From the NCBI GenBank assembly GCA_025997475.1, contig BNUQ01000077.1, positions 1-6,609 of the forward strand: a DNA stretch of 6,609 bases, given 5' to 3'. Positions 5,635-6,609 of this stretch are shown piece after piece. Position numbers and translations under genes: made by a program. The notes below the pieces were generated by a model, which was not told the origin of the DNA, made no database searches, and saw only the letters and a list, made by a program, of their open reading frames with translations. Numbering within the stretch: the stretch's first letter is position 1; every line of letters begins with the position of its first letter. The DNA comes from Planctomycetales bacterium. GTDB lineage: Bacteria; Planctomycetota; SZUA-567.

Positions 5635-6385
5635 CCCTTACAAATCGCTCCATCGCCGCCGGGTCGGTCGGCGGCGTTTGCAACGGCGTAATTGACACGT
5701 AGCCGGCGCGCAGGGCGATGAGGTCGAAGTCCGGCGCGGTTTCCGCCGGCGTCATCACGCCGTCGAGATAATAATGGTTCGGGCGCCCGTCGCGCGACGG
5801 ATGAAATTTTTCGCGGAAACTCGCGTTGCTCTGCCGCGTTACGCGCAACCCTTTGACCGCCGCCGCGTCGCAGTCCGGGACGTTGACGTTCAGCACGAAC
5901 GGTTGCGCCGCGCCGCCCGCGATTAGCGGCAAGATTTTTTCGAGGATTATTCGCCCCCAGTGCGCCGCCGTGTCGTAGCGCGGATGCCGGTAATTTTCGA
6001 CGGACAGGGCGAGCGCCGGCACGCGGTGAAAATACGCTTCGAGCGCCGCCTGCGTCGTGCCGGAATAATAAATGCCCGTGCCGATATTTTCGCCGTTGTT
6101 GATGCCGCTGACGACAAGGTCGGGCGCGAAATTTTGGTTGTCCAACGCGAACTTGACCGCGTCAATCGGCGTGCCGTCAATCTGCCAGCGGGTCGGCACG
6201 CCGTCCCGCGGTTCGAGGAGCAAAATTTCGATTTCGCGCCATAACGTAATCGAATGACCGGCGCCGCTATGATTGCGCTTGGGCGCAAAAATCGCGAGTT
6301 CGGCGTTGAACGGCGCGAGCATTTCGACCGAATGACGCAACCCCGGCGCGTCAATGCCGTCGTCGTTGGTGAGCAGAATTTTCAT
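5621..6385 (-). CDS. surE: 5'/3'-nucleotidase SurE
   Basis: SurE is a cytosolic, metal-dependent phosphatase that removes phosphate from 5'- and 3'-nucleoside monophosphates and, in some species, short polyphosphate. It is often linked to stationary-phase survival. The 254-residue protein has the normal length. The motifs are TNDDG (residues 6-10, metal ligands D8 and D9), APKRNHSGAGHSIT (34-47, metal-ligand Ser S40), DGTP (70-73), VVSGINNGENIG (91-102, with N96) and YYSGT (106-110). In most homologues the stretch after SGIN reads more like GxNxGDD; here it is GENIGTG, a modest variation. The ATG at 6385 is preceded by AAAGGA at 6-base spacing, the clearest Shine-Dalgarno in the window. The stop TAA and the last residues (AINN) come from the heptamer array. 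The usual partners pcm, truD and nlpD are not visible here. Confidence 0.95.
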   Translation of the reverse strand: MKILLTNDDGIDAPGLRHSVEMLAPFNAELAIFAPKRNHSGAGHSITLWREIEILLLEPRDGVPTRWQIDGTPIDAVKFALDNQNFAPDLVVSGINNGENIGTGIYYSGTTQAALEAYFHRVPALALSVENYRHPRYDTAAHWGRIILEKILPLIAGGAAQPFVLNVNVPDCDAAAVKGLRVTRQSNASFREKFHPSRDGRPNHYYLDGVMTPAETAPDFDLIALRAGYVSITPLQTPPTDPAAMERFVRAINN

Positions 6386-6391
6386 TTTGCG

Positions 6392-6397
6392 TCCTTT
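6392..6397 (-). promoter_or_regulatory. Shine-Dalgarno site of surE
   Basis: On the minus strand AAAGGA lies 6 bases before the ATG at 6385. This fixes the surE start and contrasts with the other genes here, most of which lack a purine-rich site and begin directly after repeat sequence. Confidence 0.7.
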
Positions 6398-6420
6398 TAT
6401 GAAAGTAGTGATGAGGGCAA

Positions 6421-6549
6421 AGTTGGTAGTCGATAGTTGGTAGTTTTTAGCGGTGGAGTTTGCTTAGCAAAAATTCGCTTCACGAACGCGGGCGAATTTG
6501 CCAACAAAAACTCCATAACTACCAACTACTAACTGCCGACTACCAACTT
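6421..6549. repeat. Palindromic heptamer element H7 (AGTTGGT / ACCAACT)
   Basis: The left arm is AGTTGGT, AGTCGAT, AGTTGGT, AGTTTTT (6421-6448). The right arm is ACCAACT, ACTAACT, GCCGACT, ACCAACT (6521-6548). The core starts AGCGGTGGAGTTT, with GGAGTTT (6455-6461) pairing with AAACTCC (6508-6514) and AAATTCGC (6471-6478) pairing with GCGAATTT (6492-6499). It lies upstream of surE on its strand, so it would be in or near the surE promoter or leader. Confidence 0.9.
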
Positions 6550-6556
6550 GGTCTTT

Positions 6557-6609
6557 AGTTGGTAGTTTTTAGCGGTGGAGTTTGCTTAGCAAAAATTCGC
6601 TTCGCGAAC
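6557..6609 (+). repeat. Second, truncated copy of element H7
   Basis: These 53 bases repeat 6435-6487 with one mismatch (cttcGcgaac against cttcAcgaac), starting with AGTTGGT AGTTTTT and running into the GGAGTTT core. The window ends inside the core, so the right arm is not seen. The copy follows the first element directly, after an 8-base joint. Confidence 0.92.

Overview
The window is a piece of bacterial chromosome. Its genes are GC-rich, and its gaps are AT-rich and full of repeats. It carries five apparently intact genes, one broken DNA-modification gene, and unusually elaborate repeat elements in every gap. The functional genes are housekeeping-like: MnmA for tRNA thiolation, the nucleotidase SurE, a HAD phosphatase, a patatin-like lipase and a CPBP membrane protease. 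There are no phage, plasmid or transposase genes. The phylum cannot be fixed from the sequence. The large palindrome at 175-548 (a CCCTGGG-CTGATATATTTCGC arm tipped by a small hairpin) resembles, from memory, intergenic repeats of Planctomycetes/Verrucomicrobia/Lentisphaerae-type genomes; this is a weak hint only. Most genes lack an obvious Shine-Dalgarno sequence; surE is the clearest exception.

Layout. Positions 1-640 hold no convincing gene. They contain an unassigned stretch (1-110), a bidirectional terminator-like hairpin (112-148), a nested palindrome bounded by 11-bp inverted repeats (175-548), and a short heptamer array. Three genes follow on the + strand: a HAD hydrolase (641-1366), a patatin-like phospholipase (TTG start at 1499, end 2368), and a site-specific DNA methyltransferase with a C-terminal Mrr-like nuclease domain (2494-3356). 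The last has lost its middle and is frameshifted, so it is called a pseudogene. Three genes converge on them from the - strand: mnmA (3411-4487), a CPBP/CAAX-type protease (4601-5437) and surE (5621-6385). The right edge is again repeat.

The most striking content is between the genes. Gaps are occupied by tandem repeats with a strict 7-bp period, usually as two inverted arms around a core that often holds GGAGTTT...AAACTCC and a small GCGCTTCGCGC-like hairpin. The unit sequence differs from gap to gap (AAAGTTG, CAATTAA, AGAGTTT/G, AGTTGGT), but the two arms of one element match each other, in two cases down to the position of variant units. Rotated onto one strand, all units fit roughly NNARTTK. 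Four of the six genes take their stop codon from inside such an array. Because the period is 7, three or four consecutive stop-bearing units place stops in all three frames. I read these as a family of palindromic elements tolerated or favoured at gene 3' ends, where they may act as transcript-end hairpins. Mechanism and mobility are unproven.

The genes do not form one pathway. Gaps of 113 and 183 bp containing hairpins argue that mnmA, the CPBP gene and surE are separate units, or an operon punctuated by attenuating structures. The broken methyltransferase-nuclease is the only defence-type gene, and it looks inactive.
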